DNA of 49,384 nucleotides, from the NCBI GenBank assembly GCA_900550685.1, contig URTS01000003.1:1-49384 (forward strand). Reading direction: 5' to 3'. Shown piece after piece: positions 1-8,009 of this stretch. The notes below the pieces were generated by a model. That model saw nothing but the letters and a program-made list of their open reading frames with translations, ran no database searches and was not told the DNA's origin. The translations under genes were made by a program, and so were the position numbers. Position 1 is the first letter of the stretch. Each line of letters starts with the position of its first letter. This stretch comes from an uncultured Oscillibacter sp. GTDB taxonomy: Bacteria > Bacillota > Clostridia > Oscillospirales > Oscillospiraceae.

Positions 1-54
1 CCGGCCCAGATGGAAATTGGAAGTACACTGCAAATTTACGGCTTAAAAAAGTAA
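1..54 (+). CDS. possible 3' end of an unidentified gene (partial)
   Basis: Frame 1 is open from the window edge to a TAA at 52-54 and encodes 17 residues ending GSTLQIYGLKK. Such an ending resembles the last strand of a beta-sandwich or phage-structural-type protein, but this is only an impression. A hairpin terminator follows 12 bases later, consistent with a gene end on this strand. Too short to identify. Confidence 0.35.
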   Translation, partial: PAQMEIGSTLQIYGLKK

Positions 55-60
55 ACATAG

Positions 61-96
61 AAGCAGCCCCGCACCTTTCGGTGCGGGGCCTCTCTT
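61..96. terminator. bidirectional hairpin terminator
   Basis: A perfect 10-bp stem (66-75 with 80-89, loop TTTC) of pure G/C-rich sequence. On the minus strand it lies downstream of the SLH gene and is followed after a short gap by a T-rich stretch (run of six T opposite 45-50). It can also end the partial plus-strand gene that stops at 54. Confidence 0.75.
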
Positions 97-132
97 ATCT
101 CAACTCAAAAGAGTTTTGACAGGACCGATATC

Positions 133-3000
133 TTAGCCCTTAACGACAGTGGCAGACTCAACGCCACCGCAGGTAGCCCGATACTCGGTGTCCTTAACCA
201 TCATGCTGGCAGCATTAGCAACAGCAGCATCCAGGTCGTTAGCTTCAACCTTAGCGACCACGGTGCCAACCTTGATCCAGGTAGCAGTTGCAGCATTCAG
301 CTTGGAGATGGTGACGGTGTAGGTCTTACCAGCCTTGACATCAGCGGTCAGAGCAACGGTAACCTGGCCGTCAGCACCCAGGGTAACGGTATCAATGGTA
401 GCGTCCACATTACCGCCGTTATCATTGCTGGGGTCCTCACGCTCTTCGATGATCAGGGTCTTCACCAGGTTATCCTCAACAATGGCGTAAACCTTATCGT
501 TGGAATCCTTGGTGATGGACTTGTAGCTGGACTCGGAGATGTTGCCGTCCTTATCGACATAGTAGATCTTGGCGTTGTCGTCAACAGTGATAACATCGTC
601 ATAGGTCACCTTGCCGTTTCTATCCTCATTGTAGCCAATGCTGACGGTGTACTCCTTGGAGGTCTTGTCAATGCCCTCACCCTCCAGGACCTGCTTGGTA
701 TCATTGTCATCCTCGTCGTAATCAGCATACTCAGAGGGAGTCTTAGACACAACACCGTACTTGTCGGTGGTGAAGGACTTGTAGATACCCTTCAGAGTGT
801 TACCAGCGGTCTGATTGTTATCATCGATGATATCGTTGACCTTGATGGTCTTGATCTCACCGTTGACGATAGCCTGATACTCGAAGTAGTCGCTGTCCTC
901 ATCATGGATCAGATCGGAGACAGACTTCTCAGCGAAGTAGATCATCTTGTTGTTGTCGTCCTCAACGGTAACACCAGACTGAGGCAGGACGAACATCACG
1001 GTGACCATCTTGCCGGACTTGCAGTACACATACACGCCAGCAGCATTCTTGCTCGCATCGCTGGTTTTGATGGAAGGAGCGTTCTTGATGCCGGTATAAG
1101 CGGTGTACTCGTCATCTTCCTTGGCATCAGCAACCACGAACACGGTGGCGCTGTTGGCGGTAACGGTCTTGCCAGTGATAGCAATACCAGCCTTGTCATT
1201 CTTCAGAATCAGGTTCGCATCGGCATCATTGTAAGTTGCCTTGGCGGGATCAACCTTCTTCAGGGTGTAAACGCCGTCCTTGTCAACCTTATAGGTAACG
1301 ATGACGGGCAGCAGCTTGTTGTCATTACCCTCACGCATGATGCTGGTGTAGTCCTTCTCGGTCTCAACGACCTTGGAGGTGCCGTCGGTGAAGACCAGCT
1401 CGGCCTTCTTGCCAACGAAGGAGCCCTTGTTAGCGGCGTTCAGCAGCAGAGCGTAGTTGCCGATCTCCTCGATCTCCTCAACATAGATGATGTAGCCGTA
1501 CTGATCCAGATAAGCAGTGTAGTCCTGCTTCACGGACACGTTGCCCAGCTTCTCGCCGGTGGTAGCCAGGGACATCTTGTACTCGGTGCCGGCCAGGGTC
1601 ATGCCGTTGTTCTTGTCAGTGTCGTTGACCTTGTTGATGGTCTTGGAGACATAGCCCTCGACCTTCTCGGCAGCGGCCACAGACTTCACTTCCTCAGCCT
1701 TGAAGCTGTAGGTGTACAGAACATAGGTGTCATCCTCGAACTTCTCGTCAGTCTCGAATTCCTGAGAACCATTGACATAATCGCCATCCAGATTCATGGG
1801 AACAGCACAGTCGTTCTGCTCAGAAGAGATGGTATCAATCACAACATAGGCATCCTTCTTAGAGGTAGCCTTGACGGTCTTGGAGATCTGGCCGACATAG
1901 GTCACGACCTGAGTGATGACCACAGAATCGTCGTCCTTGTCATAGAAGACCTCGGTCAGAACGCCGTTGCCGTTGGTGCCATTGTCATCGTCATAAGCCT
2001 TGCTGCCGATCTTGGTGTCATTGCTCTTCTTCAGATCAACAGAAGCGGCAGCAGCCTCTTCGCCGTTGATGTAGACGGTGACGTCCTTCTTATCCATGTT
2101 GGAGCCCAGATCCAGATCCTTGTAGATGTCGCTGGCCTTGACAGCAGCGGTGTAGGTCAGGTCGGGAGTGTCGGTGTACTTGCCGACTTCCTCAGCCTTG
2201 ATCTTCCACTGGGTGGCGGGACGCATGAAGTCATCAGTGCTGTCGTTCTTCTTCAGATCGGTGAAGTACTTCTCAGCGAACTGCATCTTGCCGTCGTCAT
2301 TGATGTTGCCATCGGTCTTGCCGGTGTTGGTCATCTCCTTAGCGTCGGAGGTGTCCTTGATGGTGATGTTGCCAACGGTGACGGTGGAGTTCTTCTCGTA
2401 CTCGACCATGGTAGCCTTCAGGGTGTTGAAAGCATACAGGCAGGCCTCTTCACGATTGACAGCCTTCACACCGTTGAAATCGCCCACCAGATCATCGTCC
2501 AGGCCGATGTTCAGAGCGCGCTTGGCAACCTGGATGGACCAGTTAGCGCCGGTGTAGCCCTCGTTCTCGGACTTGTAGCCCAGAGCGCCCAGCAGCATCT
2601 TCATGAAGGCATAGCCGGTCAGGGAGTTGGCGGGACGGAAGGTGCCGTCAGCGTAACCGGAGATGATGCCTTCCTTCTGGCAATATGCGATATAGCCAGC
2701 GAAGGTGTGGTTAGTGGGAACGTCCTTGTAAGGAGCAGCATCAGCCACCAGGGCGGATGCGGTGGTGGGGCCAAGGATCAGGTTGCAGATGATCTTGGCG
2801 GCAGCGCCACGGGTCAGAGTGGCGGTGGGACGGAAGTCACCTTCGGCATAGCCGTCGATGACCTTCACAGCGGACATCACGTCGACAGCTTCAGTGTACT
2901 GAATCTTGGTGCTGTCGGTGAAGTCCTTGGCACCGGCAGAGACGGTGACCAGAGACATGGTCATCACCAGAGCCAGTACCAGAGAAAGGAACTTCTTCAT
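133..3000 (-). CDS. S-layer homology domain surface protein
   Basis: A 955-residue secreted protein. Residues 1-24 form a signal peptide (KK, a hydrophobic core, then an AGA-type cleavage region). Two clear SLH repeats follow at about 26-76 and 89-141, each with the GYA-G-FRP signature, and a third degenerate one at about 150-200. SLH domains bind secondary cell-wall polymers, so this protein is probably anchored to the wall by its N terminus. The remaining 750 residues are Asp/Lys/Thr-rich beta-type sequence with no enzyme motif that I recognise, ending in a small Ig-like segment. Start ATG has an excellent AAAGGAGG site 7 bases upstream. It reads towards the terminator at 61-96. Function beyond wall anchoring is unknown. 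Confidence 0.93.
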   Translation of the reverse strand: MKKFLSLVLALVMTMSLVTVSAGAKDFTDSTKIQYTEAVDVMSAVKVIDGYAEGDFRPTATLTRGAAAKIICNLILGPTTASALVADAAPYKDVPTNHTFAGYIAYCQKEGIISGYADGTFRPANSLTGYAFMKMLLGALGYKSENEGYTGANWSIQVAKRALNIGLDDDLVGDFNGVKAVNREEACLYAFNTLKATMVEYEKNSTVTVGNITIKDTSDAKEMTNTGKTDGNINDDGKMQFAEKYFTDLKKNDSTDDFMRPATQWKIKAEEVGKYTDTPDLTYTAAVKASDIYKDLDLGSNMDKKDVTVYINGEEAAAASVDLKKSNDTKIGSKAYDDDNGTNGNGVLTEVFYDKDDDSVVITQVVTYVGQISKTVKATSKKDAYVVIDTISSEQNDCAVPMNLDGDYVNGSQEFETDEKFEDDTYVLYTYSFKAEEVKSVAAAEKVEGYVSKTINKVNDTDKNNGMTLAGTEYKMSLATTGEKLGNVSVKQDYTAYLDQYGYIIYVEEIEEIGNYALLLNAANKGSFVGKKAELVFTDGTSKVVETEKDYTSIMREGNDNKLLPVIVTYKVDKDGVYTLKKVDPAKATYNDADANLILKNDKAGIAITGKTVTANSATVFVVADAKEDDEYTAYTGIKNAPSIKTSDASKNAAGVYVYCKSGKMVTVMFVLPQSGVTVEDDNNKMIYFAEKSVSDLIHDEDSDYFEYQAIVNGEIKTIKVNDIIDDNNQTAGNTLKGIYKSFTTDKYGVVSKTPSEYADYDEDDNDTKQVLEGEGIDKTSKEYTVSIGYNEDRNGKVTYDDVITVDDNAKIYYVDKDGNISESSYKSITKDSNDKVYAIVEDNLVKTLIIEEREDPSNDNGGNVDATIDTVTLGADGQVTVALTADVKAGKTYTVTISKLNAATATWIKVGTVVAKVEANDLDAAVANAASMMVKDTEYRATCGGVESATVVKG

Positions 3001-3020
3001 GGGGTTTCCTCCTTTTGAAT

Positions 3021-3281
3021 TCTCCCTGTCGGGAGTTGTGTTTCAAAACAGGCGGCCTCGGGCCGCGCCCCGACCTACATATCGTGGCTAGCCTACCCGG
3101 TATCTGGACCGGGACGGTGCACAGTGCAGGGAGGGGGAGGTTTCTTTAGAAACCTAGAAGAAACGTGAAGTAGGCAGTTGCATTTTAACTATTTTAATGA
3201 TACAATAAATATAATATTTCAAACTAAACAACTCACACGCTGCTCGCCCTAAACGGGCTTCGCAACTAAACACCTAAACAA
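3021..3281. other. divergent intergenic region; GC-rich leader plus AT-rich promoter zone
   Basis: No gene is seen. The half next to the SLH gene (about 3040-3170) would be its 5' leader and contains several self-complementary GC-rich segments and an AGGTTTC/GAAACCT hairpin near 3138-3156. It matched no riboswitch class I could recognise. The half next to the plus-strand gene is very AT-rich and has a TATAAT at 3210-3215 that could serve the gene at 3282. Confidence 0.4.
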
Positions 3282-4079
3282 ATGGAAGACTTACACCTTA
3301 TTAAAATAGAACCTCCCAACAAAGACCGCCCGCCAGAAACCGTGGCCCGGGAGATCATTCACCTGATCCGCACCCGGTTCCCCTACCACACCGCCGGGCT
3401 CTGCCAGCTGCTGCGCTGCGACCGGCAATGGATCGACCAGCACCTTCGTCCGGAGGTGAACCATATTTTTGTCACCTACTATTTCCGGCAGTACATGGTC
3501 AGCAATTTTCCGGGGCTGTTTGAGGAAGACGAGGTCGACCTTTTGATGCACGGCTTTTATTTCTACTCTGAGAAAAGCCTGCAAACATACTGGAATACCC
3601 ACGCCTCGGCGGAGCGGAAAACCGTGATCGTGGATCTGGCGGAGTACCGGAATCCCGGTGTTTCCAAAACGGACGTGCGGCAGGAGTATCTTTTTCACCG
3701 GGCCGCAAAGCCCTGCCAAAAGGAAAAGCAGCGGCACATGGCGAAGCTGGAAAAGCTGGTCAGCGGCGCCGGGCTGGAGCTGTACCGCCGGAGCCGGGAA
3801 AAAAAGGAGTGGGCCAGCTACCCCCTGCCCAAACTGGAACGGTCTTTGCAGCTGACCACCGCGGCGGAGTATCGCCGCCGCAATGGGCTTCATTCCAACG
3901 CATCCGCCATGGATCACCTGTTCCGGAAAGGCGCGGTGCGGATCAAATTGGGCAGCAGAGCCCTCTGGATCGTTCCCAATGAGTCCTACATGTATCCGGT
4001 GGCGCTCCAGGCGCCTGAAACGGGTGAAAATGGAGGGTCCAGTCCGGCTTTTAGAGAAGTACTTCCGGAAAAAACATAA
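3282..4079 (+). CDS. unrecognised 265-residue protein, possible DNA-binding C-terminal part
   Basis: I do not recognise this family. The protein is basic, soluble and has no signal peptide. Residues of about 195-235 (TTAAEYRRRNGLHSN ... ALWIVP) look like a small winged or excisionase-like DNA-binding unit, which is weak inference. There is no Shine-Dalgarno before the ATG (upstream is A/C-rich), so either the start is non-canonical or the mRNA has a very short leader; a TATAAT lies at 3210-3215. It converges on the minus-strand operon 4131-5903 across a shared terminator. Its position beside a plasmid-type replicon suggests an accessory or plasmid-maintenance role, but nothing in the sequence proves one. 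Confidence 0.7.
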   Translation: MEDLHLIKIEPPNKDRPPETVAREIIHLIRTRFPYHTAGLCQLLRCDRQWIDQHLRPEVNHIFVTYYFRQYMVSNFPGLFEEDEVDLLMHGFYFYSEKSLQTYWNTHASAERKTVIVDLAEYRNPGVSKTDVRQEYLFHRAAKPCQKEKQRHMAKLEKLVSGAGLELYRRSREKKEWASYPLPKLERSLQLTTAAEYRRRNGLHSNASAMDHLFRKGAVRIKLGSRALWIVPNESYMYPVALQAPETGENGGSSPAFREVLPEKT

Positions 4080-4082
4080 AAG

Positions 4083-4122
4083 GAGCCACAGGCGATGCCC
4101 AATTCTGCATCGCCTGCGGCTC
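4083..4122. terminator. bidirectional terminator between convergent genes
   Basis: Stem 4083-4098 pairs with 4107-4122 with one mismatch (GAGCC-A-CAGGCGATGC against its complement). It lies between the stop of the 265-residue gene (4079) and the stop of the XRE-type gene (4131), so it can end both transcripts. Confidence 0.7.
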
Positions 4123-4130
4123 TTCAACTG

Positions 4131-4382
4131 TCAAGTCCCCCGACCGGCCGTTTCCTGCTTTTCTACGATGAAATCGTTGATGCTGGCGTCCAGCAGCACA
4201 CTGAGGGCATAGAAATTGTCCAGGCTGGGGAGGGTCTTCCCCTCCTGCCATAAATAAATGGCCTGGACCGTACTGAATTGAAAGAATTGCTGTAACTGCG
4301 GGATCGAAAGGTCATGTTCCAGGCGCTTCCGGCGGATCCGCTCCCCCGCCGCCTGCATATCAATGATGGGATAGGGGATCAC
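4131..4382 (-). CDS. small XRE-type helix-turn-helix protein
   Basis: An 83-residue protein with a Cro/C1-type helix-turn-helix (GERIRRKRLEHDLS...LQQFFQFSTVQAIYLWQ, followed by PSLDNFYALSVLLD). I place the start at a GTG at 4382-4380, preceded by a GGAGGGAGGAGG site 7-8 bases upstream. This GTG overlaps the stop of the upstream gene by four bases (GTGA), typical of translational coupling. An ATG 22 codons further up is open but would lie inside the neighbour's coding sequence with no ribosome site. Being last in an operon with a nuclease-like protein, it could be the operon's regulator or an antitoxin-like partner (inference). Confidence 0.75.
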   Translation of the reverse strand: MIPYPIIDMQAAGERIRRKRLEHDLSIPQLQQFFQFSTVQAIYLWQEGKTLPSLDNFYALSVLLDASINDFIVEKQETAGRGT

Positions 4383-4924
4383 GCGGTGATCCCCTCCTCC
4401 CTCCATGTCCGCAGGGAGAAATGGTAGGGCAGTCCGGTGGGATCGCACTGGGTGTTGAGCTGTTCCATCAGGCTTTCCACCTCCTTGGGGTGGCGTTCGC
4501 CGATGAGGATACTCTCCCGGGGCAGCATCCCATCCATGGAGTAGCCGTCCGTATACAGCCGCAGCTGGTACAGGTCCTCCGCCTTGGCGCCCTTGGCCTT
4601 GGCCTCGTAGATCTGCACACCGCCGCGTTTGCTGACCAGCAGGTCGATTTTCCCCTTCAGGTCGATGGAACGGTAAGTGTGCTCTTCCCGGGACACCCGA
4701 AGGGTGTCCTCTTCTCCCCGCTTCTTTTCCGCCAGCTGGCCCACCAGCCGGCTTTCCAGAGACTCCCGCATGGTCTCCGGCTGCTTGACATCAGCCCGGA
4801 TCCAGCGGAAGAGAGCCTGGGTCCGGAAGTCGTCCTCCACGCAAGCGTTTTTGGTGGACTCTGTGGCGGGCAGGCCGCGGCCATCCTCACTGAGCAGATC
4901 AATCTGGCATAAAAAGCGGTGCAT
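4379..4924 (-). CDS. PD-(D/E)XK nuclease-like protein
   Basis: 181 residues. The middle carries the arrangement of a PD-(D/E)XK nuclease core: a helix with Glu (RESLESRLVGQL), then KGKIDLLV (metal-binding Asp), then QIYEAKAK (the E-x-K pair), then DLYQLRLYTDG (a Gln-containing helix often seen in this fold). This suggests a metal-dependent DNA nuclease or an inactive relative; substrate unknown. Start ATG overlaps the end of the upstream gene by 26 bases and lacks a strong ribosome site. The overlap contains a run of five T (minus strand, opposite 4911-4915), so a sequencing indel or frameshift joining it to the upstream gene as one protein of about 500 residues is possible. Downstream it overlaps the XRE gene. 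Confidence 0.7.
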   Translation of the reverse strand: MHRFLCQIDLLSEDGRGLPATESTKNACVEDDFRTQALFRWIRADVKQPETMRESLESRLVGQLAEKKRGEEDTLRVSREEHTYRSIDLKGKIDLLVSKRGGVQIYEAKAKGAKAEDLYQLRLYTDGYSMDGMLPRESILIGERHPKEVESLMEQLNTQCDPTGLPYHFSLRTWREEGITA

Positions 4925-5903
4925 AGGTGTAGGCCGTCTCTTCCTCCAAATAGGCCATCAGCTGGCGGAAGTTTACCTGAGTCCGTCTGGTAGCAGGCTT
5001 TAATCCTTCCAGCTTACTTTTGGGGCAGCGAATTCGAACGCTGGTCCCGGTTTCGTGGCCGATACTCCCCTGCCCCTCATAAAATCCGGCATGCATAGCG
5101 CCATCAATGGCCAGATACTGATGGATCATCTGCCGCTTTTCTTCTGTGGGCATGATCAGGAATTCTTTGACTCCCTCCAATGTTCCACCGTTTTGATGAT
5201 ACTCCCGTAAAGTAGACTGCAATTGATCATAGATTGCTTGAATAGTGAGCATTTTGCTTTGCTTAAGCTCCTCCCAATCTTCATCTGTAAGGGGCGGGAG
5301 GATGCTGCACAGCTCGTCAAAATGGTAGGCAGCCAGATATGACAGCGTCTGGTCCCGGTCCGCACACTCTGGTGGATAGTCCTCCAGCAGATAACCGAGG
5401 TCCGGGTTGCGATGTACCCAGTAACCATTGTCCAGCTGAAGCAGCTTGCCGATCTCCCATAGCTGCGTCGCCCGATGGTTCGTATATTGTGTGCCCAGCA
5501 CATAGTTGATCCATCTGATATAAAGCTTTTCCCGCACCAGACAGCCGTCGATGAGCGTTGCGGCATAGGATGTGCTCCAGAGCGTTGTTAAAATATGCAC
5601 GGCGGCGACTGTGGAATAGTAGCAGCTTCCAATGATCTTGCCGCAGCCGAACCATCCGTCTTTTGCGTTGAGACACCTCCTCTCGCCGCCGTTTTCGTCC
5701 AGATAATTGTAGTGGCCAACGGCCTTGCCCTCCTCGTCCAGTTCCGGCAGCGAAAGCAGATACAGCTTGTGTCCGTATAGCTGTACCGGTTCCACTGTCA
5801 CCATACCGCCTGCCCGCAGCAGCTTTAATGCCTGCTGTGCATATTCTGCCCGGTGTTCCTCCGGGATGTTGATCTCTCCTAAATATTGACTCTCAATGCC
5901 CAT
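4899..5903 (-). CDS. unrecognised 334-residue protein, first gene of a nuclease/XRE operon
   Basis: I do not recognise this family. The start is set at ATG 5903-5901 because an AAGGGGAGG site lies 7-8 bases before it; an earlier in-frame ATG at 5957 has none. The protein is soluble, rich in Tyr, Trp and Leu, and has a Cys/Gly patch (WFGCGKIIGSCYY) near residue 90 and a basic C-terminal part (KSKLEGLKPATRRTQVNFRQL). Its last 26 bases overlap the nuclease-like gene, so the two are co-translated or were once one reading frame. Convergent neighbours and the adjacent replication module suggest a plasmid accessory system such as defence or stability; this is inference only. Confidence 0.7.
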   Translation of the reverse strand: MGIESQYLGEINIPEEHRAEYAQQALKLLRAGGMVTVEPVQLYGHKLYLLSLPELDEEGKAVGHYNYLDENGGERRCLNAKDGWFGCGKIIGSCYYSTVAAVHILTTLWSTSYAATLIDGCLVREKLYIRWINYVLGTQYTNHRATQLWEIGKLLQLDNGYWVHRNPDLGYLLEDYPPECADRDQTLSYLAAYHFDELCSILPPLTDEDWEELKQSKMLTIQAIYDQLQSTLREYHQNGGTLEGVKEFLIMPTEEKRQMIHQYLAIDGAMHAGFYEGQGSIGHETGTSVRIRCPKSKLEGLKPATRRTQVNFRQLMAYLEEETAYTYAPLFMPD

Positions 5904-6013
5904 ATGGCTTCCCTCCCCTTCTGCTCTCAGCATACCACCTATATGCTGCCCCTTCATTCAATCCGTGCTATAAAAGACTTTTCGCATCCAGAATCCGCAA
6001 AGACTATAAAGAT

Positions 6014-6044
6014 ACATCCCGGGAACAAAATGTTCCCGGGATGT
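6014..6044 (-). terminator. terminator after rep
   Basis: Perfect 14-bp stem (6014-6027 with 6031-6044) closing a 3-base loop, just downstream of the rep stop. No long T run on either side, so termination may be partial and allow some read-through into the 5903-4131 operon. Confidence 0.6.
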
Positions 6045-6066
6045 GTTTCAATATGAATGATTCTGT

Positions 6067-7044
6067 TTAGAATGTAATGACTTCTTTATCTGTTTCAAAC
6101 TGCGCAGGTTCGCCCTTCTTGATGCTGCGGATGGCTTCCAGCATCTGATTGTTGTGCTGCTCCGCTTTGGGATCGTTGTTCCACGTATTTTCGTACTTGA
6201 AAATCATGTGGGTAATGGAGCGGCCTTTCTTATACTTGCGGCAGGAGACTTTTAAATTCGTGTACTGGTTGATAAAGCCCAGATTCACCTCGATGACATT
6301 GTGAACAAAATCGCCGCCGCTTTTGTATTTATCATTGCAGTCAAAGAAATCCCGCAGGTACTCGATGCTCAGTACGATCTCGTCCGGCTCCGTAGGAATA
6401 TCCGGAAACGCCGGCGTATTTTCTCCCTTGATGACAATGTTCACCCAGCTGGTCAGCAGTTCAAAAAGGCGGATGGAATAGTTGGTAGGCAGTTTGATGA
6501 TGCTGTCATAGGAGTAAAGGGTAAACATTTCACTCAGCCCGATCAGATAGGGCTTCAGCTCATCGCTAAGGCGGTAGGTCAGAGTCCCATCCTTATATTC
6601 CACGCTGCTGAGCCAGTGGAGGATCTTATAATTCGGTTTTCCCTTTTTATTGGGCAGTTCCTTGTCCCGGATGAAAATGACCCGCTGCATCAGGCTGATG
6701 TTGATATCCTGCATGGCGCGGTAAACATTGGTCTTAGGCAGTTCCAGAAAATCCGCCAATTGAGAAACATTGACCCTGTAGGTCCGAAGATCCTCATCCC
6801 CCTTCATGATCTGGGAGATCGCAAGGCGAATCAGTTTGGATTCCATCAATGTCAAGTCAGACTGCTTGCTTCGCAGCAGTTCATTGGCCTGCACAATACT
6901 GAAGTCTTTGCTGTAACGGATGGCAATGCCGTTTTCTTCTGACAGATCATCATGCGCGGACAGAGTGGAATTTTCCTGGACCAGCGAATAATTCATCTGT
7001 TGGTCGGCCTCTGCATTCATAGCCGGAATCTGTTTCTTTTTCAT
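6067..7044 (-). CDS. plasmid replication initiator, Rep_3 family
   Basis: 325 residues with the two winged-helix layout of iteron-binding plasmid initiators. The first domain starts about residue 50 (ANELLRSKQSDLTLMESKLIRLAI) and includes YRVNVSQLADFLEL and MQDINISLMQRVIFI. The second includes YDSIIKLPTNYSIRLFELLTSW, a hallmark of Rep_3 proteins. Such proteins bind directly repeated iterons, open the adjacent AT-rich DNA and recruit the helicase. The DNA directly upstream is packed with repeats that fit this role. Start ATG has GTAGGAGA 5-6 bases upstream and a strong promoter at 7085-7113. The N-terminal 45 residues are a non-conserved, probably flexible tail. Confidence 0.92.
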   Translation of the reverse strand: MKKKQIPAMNAEADQQMNYSLVQENSTLSAHDDLSEENGIAIRYSKDFSIVQANELLRSKQSDLTLMESKLIRLAISQIMKGDEDLRTYRVNVSQLADFLELPKTNVYRAMQDINISLMQRVIFIRDKELPNKKGKPNYKILHWLSSVEYKDGTLTYRLSDELKPYLIGLSEMFTLYSYDSIIKLPTNYSIRLFELLTSWVNIVIKGENTPAFPDIPTEPDEIVLSIEYLRDFFDCNDKYKSGGDFVHNVIEVNLGFINQYTNLKVSCRKYKKGRSITHMIFKYENTWNNDPKAEQHNNQMLEAIRSIKKGEPAQFETDKEVITF

Positions 7045-7084
7045 TCTGTTCTCCTACATACAGGTTTCCGCAAATTCAATTATC

Positions 7085-7113
7085 ATCATATTCTATCTTC
7101 GAAAAGGTGTCAA
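7085..7113 (-). promoter_or_regulatory. rep promoter
   Basis: On the minus strand TTGACA (7113-7108), 17 bases, then TATGAT (7090-7085), about 40 bases before the rep ATG. The nearest iteron-like copy (7198-7213) is 85 bases upstream, so Rep binding there could influence this promoter. Confidence 0.7.
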
Positions 7114-7197
7114 CCACATTTTTCGTAATTTTTAATTTTCTGCTGCACATCCGAACATCCACCCATGTTTCTCTCTCTGTGAATTTCCTTTTTAATC

Positions 7198-7316
7198 ACG
7201 AGGTTTATATCTCCACTTGACAATTTACGAGGTTTTGATCTCCCCTACCACACCAGTGGCGGTATGATTTACGAGGGCAATGTCACAAAACCGCTTATAT
7301 ACGAGGTCTTGATCTC
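7198..7316 (-). repeat. left iteron group, inverted orientation
   Basis: Four copies of the iteron in reverse orientation (ACGAGGTTTTGATCTC): 7198-7213 (degenerate), 7227-7242 (exact), 7271 onward (only ACGAGG conserved) and 7301-7316 (one change). Distances between starts are 29, 44 and 30 bases, the middle one equal to the period of the main array. They lie between the rep promoter and the AT-rich stretch 7320-7529. Confidence 0.75.
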
Positions 7317-7319
7317 TGA

Positions 7320-7529
7320 GTCGGCATTTTAGAGATATCTGTTCCAAATTTTTCTTTATTAATCAACTCTGTAAAGTAAATTTTGTTTACAGAAATTTTC
7401 GCATACTTCAGATCAATCAGGCTGCTGCAATCTCTTTTTCTTCCCTCTTTTTTAAATGGGAATTGACATTTTGTCGTATTATTCTGATTTTTATATCTGT
7501 CTTTTGTCGTTTTTGCATAACATCTATTT
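7320..7529. other. AT-rich segment between iteron groups, candidate melting region
   Basis: Roughly 210 bases very rich in A and T with long T tracts and two TTTTGTCG copies (7470 and 7503 region). No reading frame of note. In iteron plasmids such a segment next to the repeats is where the strands open. I saw no clear DnaA box. Confidence 0.5.
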
Positions 7530-7577
7530 ACGAGGTTTTGATCTCTTTTGATCCCTCTGTGAAGATCAAAACCTCGT
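7530..7577. repeat. iteron dyad at the start of the main array
   Basis: A reverse-oriented iteron (7530-7545) faces a forward one (7562-7577), giving a large inverted repeat with a 16-base centre. Inverted iteron pairs of this kind commonly act as operator or initiation sites. This is the point where iteron orientation switches. Confidence 0.75.
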
Positions 7578-7884
7578 GTATTCTTCCATATGCGGTATAA
7601 AACCCGAGATCAAAACCTCGTGTATCCTTCCATCTGGGGTACAAAACCCGAGATCAAAACCTCGTATATCCTTCCATCTGGGGTATAAAGCCTGAGATCA
7701 AAACCTCGTGTATCCTTCCGTCTAGGGTACAGTGCCTGAGATCAAAACCTCGTGTATTCTTCCATCTGGGGTATAATGCCTGAGATCAAAACCTCGTGTA
7801 TTCTTCCGTCTGGAGTACAATACCTGAGATCAAAACCTCGTATATCCTTCCGCCTGAAATACATTACCAAGATCAAAACCTCGC
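7562..7884 (+). repeat. main iteron array: eight copies, 44-bp period
   Basis: Copies of GAGATCAAAACCTCGT start at 7562, 7606, 7650, 7694, 7738, 7782, 7826 and 7869, so the steps are 44, 44, 44, 44, 44, 44 and 43. The six internal copies are exact over 16 bases; the outer two begin AAGATC and the last ends TCGC. The 28-base spacers are themselves similar (TATCCTTCC-TCTGGGGTA theme), so the true repeat unit is the full 44 bp. This is the expected binding array for the Rep protein encoded at 6067-7044 and is most likely the replication origin. Confidence 0.93.
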
Positions 7885-8009
7885 GCATGATCAAACCGTG
7901 CTGGAAAAATGTATTTCAATTATTAAGAAATTCACCAGTAATCTAACAGTTTCGCCCTATTTTCTATAAAATTATTGCCATTTTTAGCATTATTTTTACG
8001 CACGCAAAA
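7885..8009. other. AT-rich gap between the two iteron arrays
   Basis: About 125 bases of A/T-rich sequence with short T tracts and no credible gene, directly flanked by iterons on both sides. It is a second candidate DNA-unwinding element. Confidence 0.45.

Noticed and set aside
904..3018. Long plus-strand frame of about 700 codons opposite the SLH gene
   Set aside because: Antisense shadow of the SLH gene; Val/Leu/Gly/Asp/His-rich nonsense composition, no ribosome site, no family resemblance.
3040..3170. Cyclic-di-GMP riboswitch before the SLH gene
   Set aside because: A TACCGGGTAGGCTAGCC stretch resembles the end of the GEMM-I motif, but the conserved first half and receptor are missing.
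4383..4448. Upstream ATG for the XRE-type gene
   Set aside because: It lies within the nuclease gene without a ribosome site; the GTG with GGAGG and 4-base overlap is far better.
7562..7884. CRISPR array
   Set aside because: Regular repeats with 28-base spacers, but the spacers are similar to each other, the repeat is only 16 bases, no cas gene is near, and a Rep_3 gene is adjacent. Iterons explain all of it.
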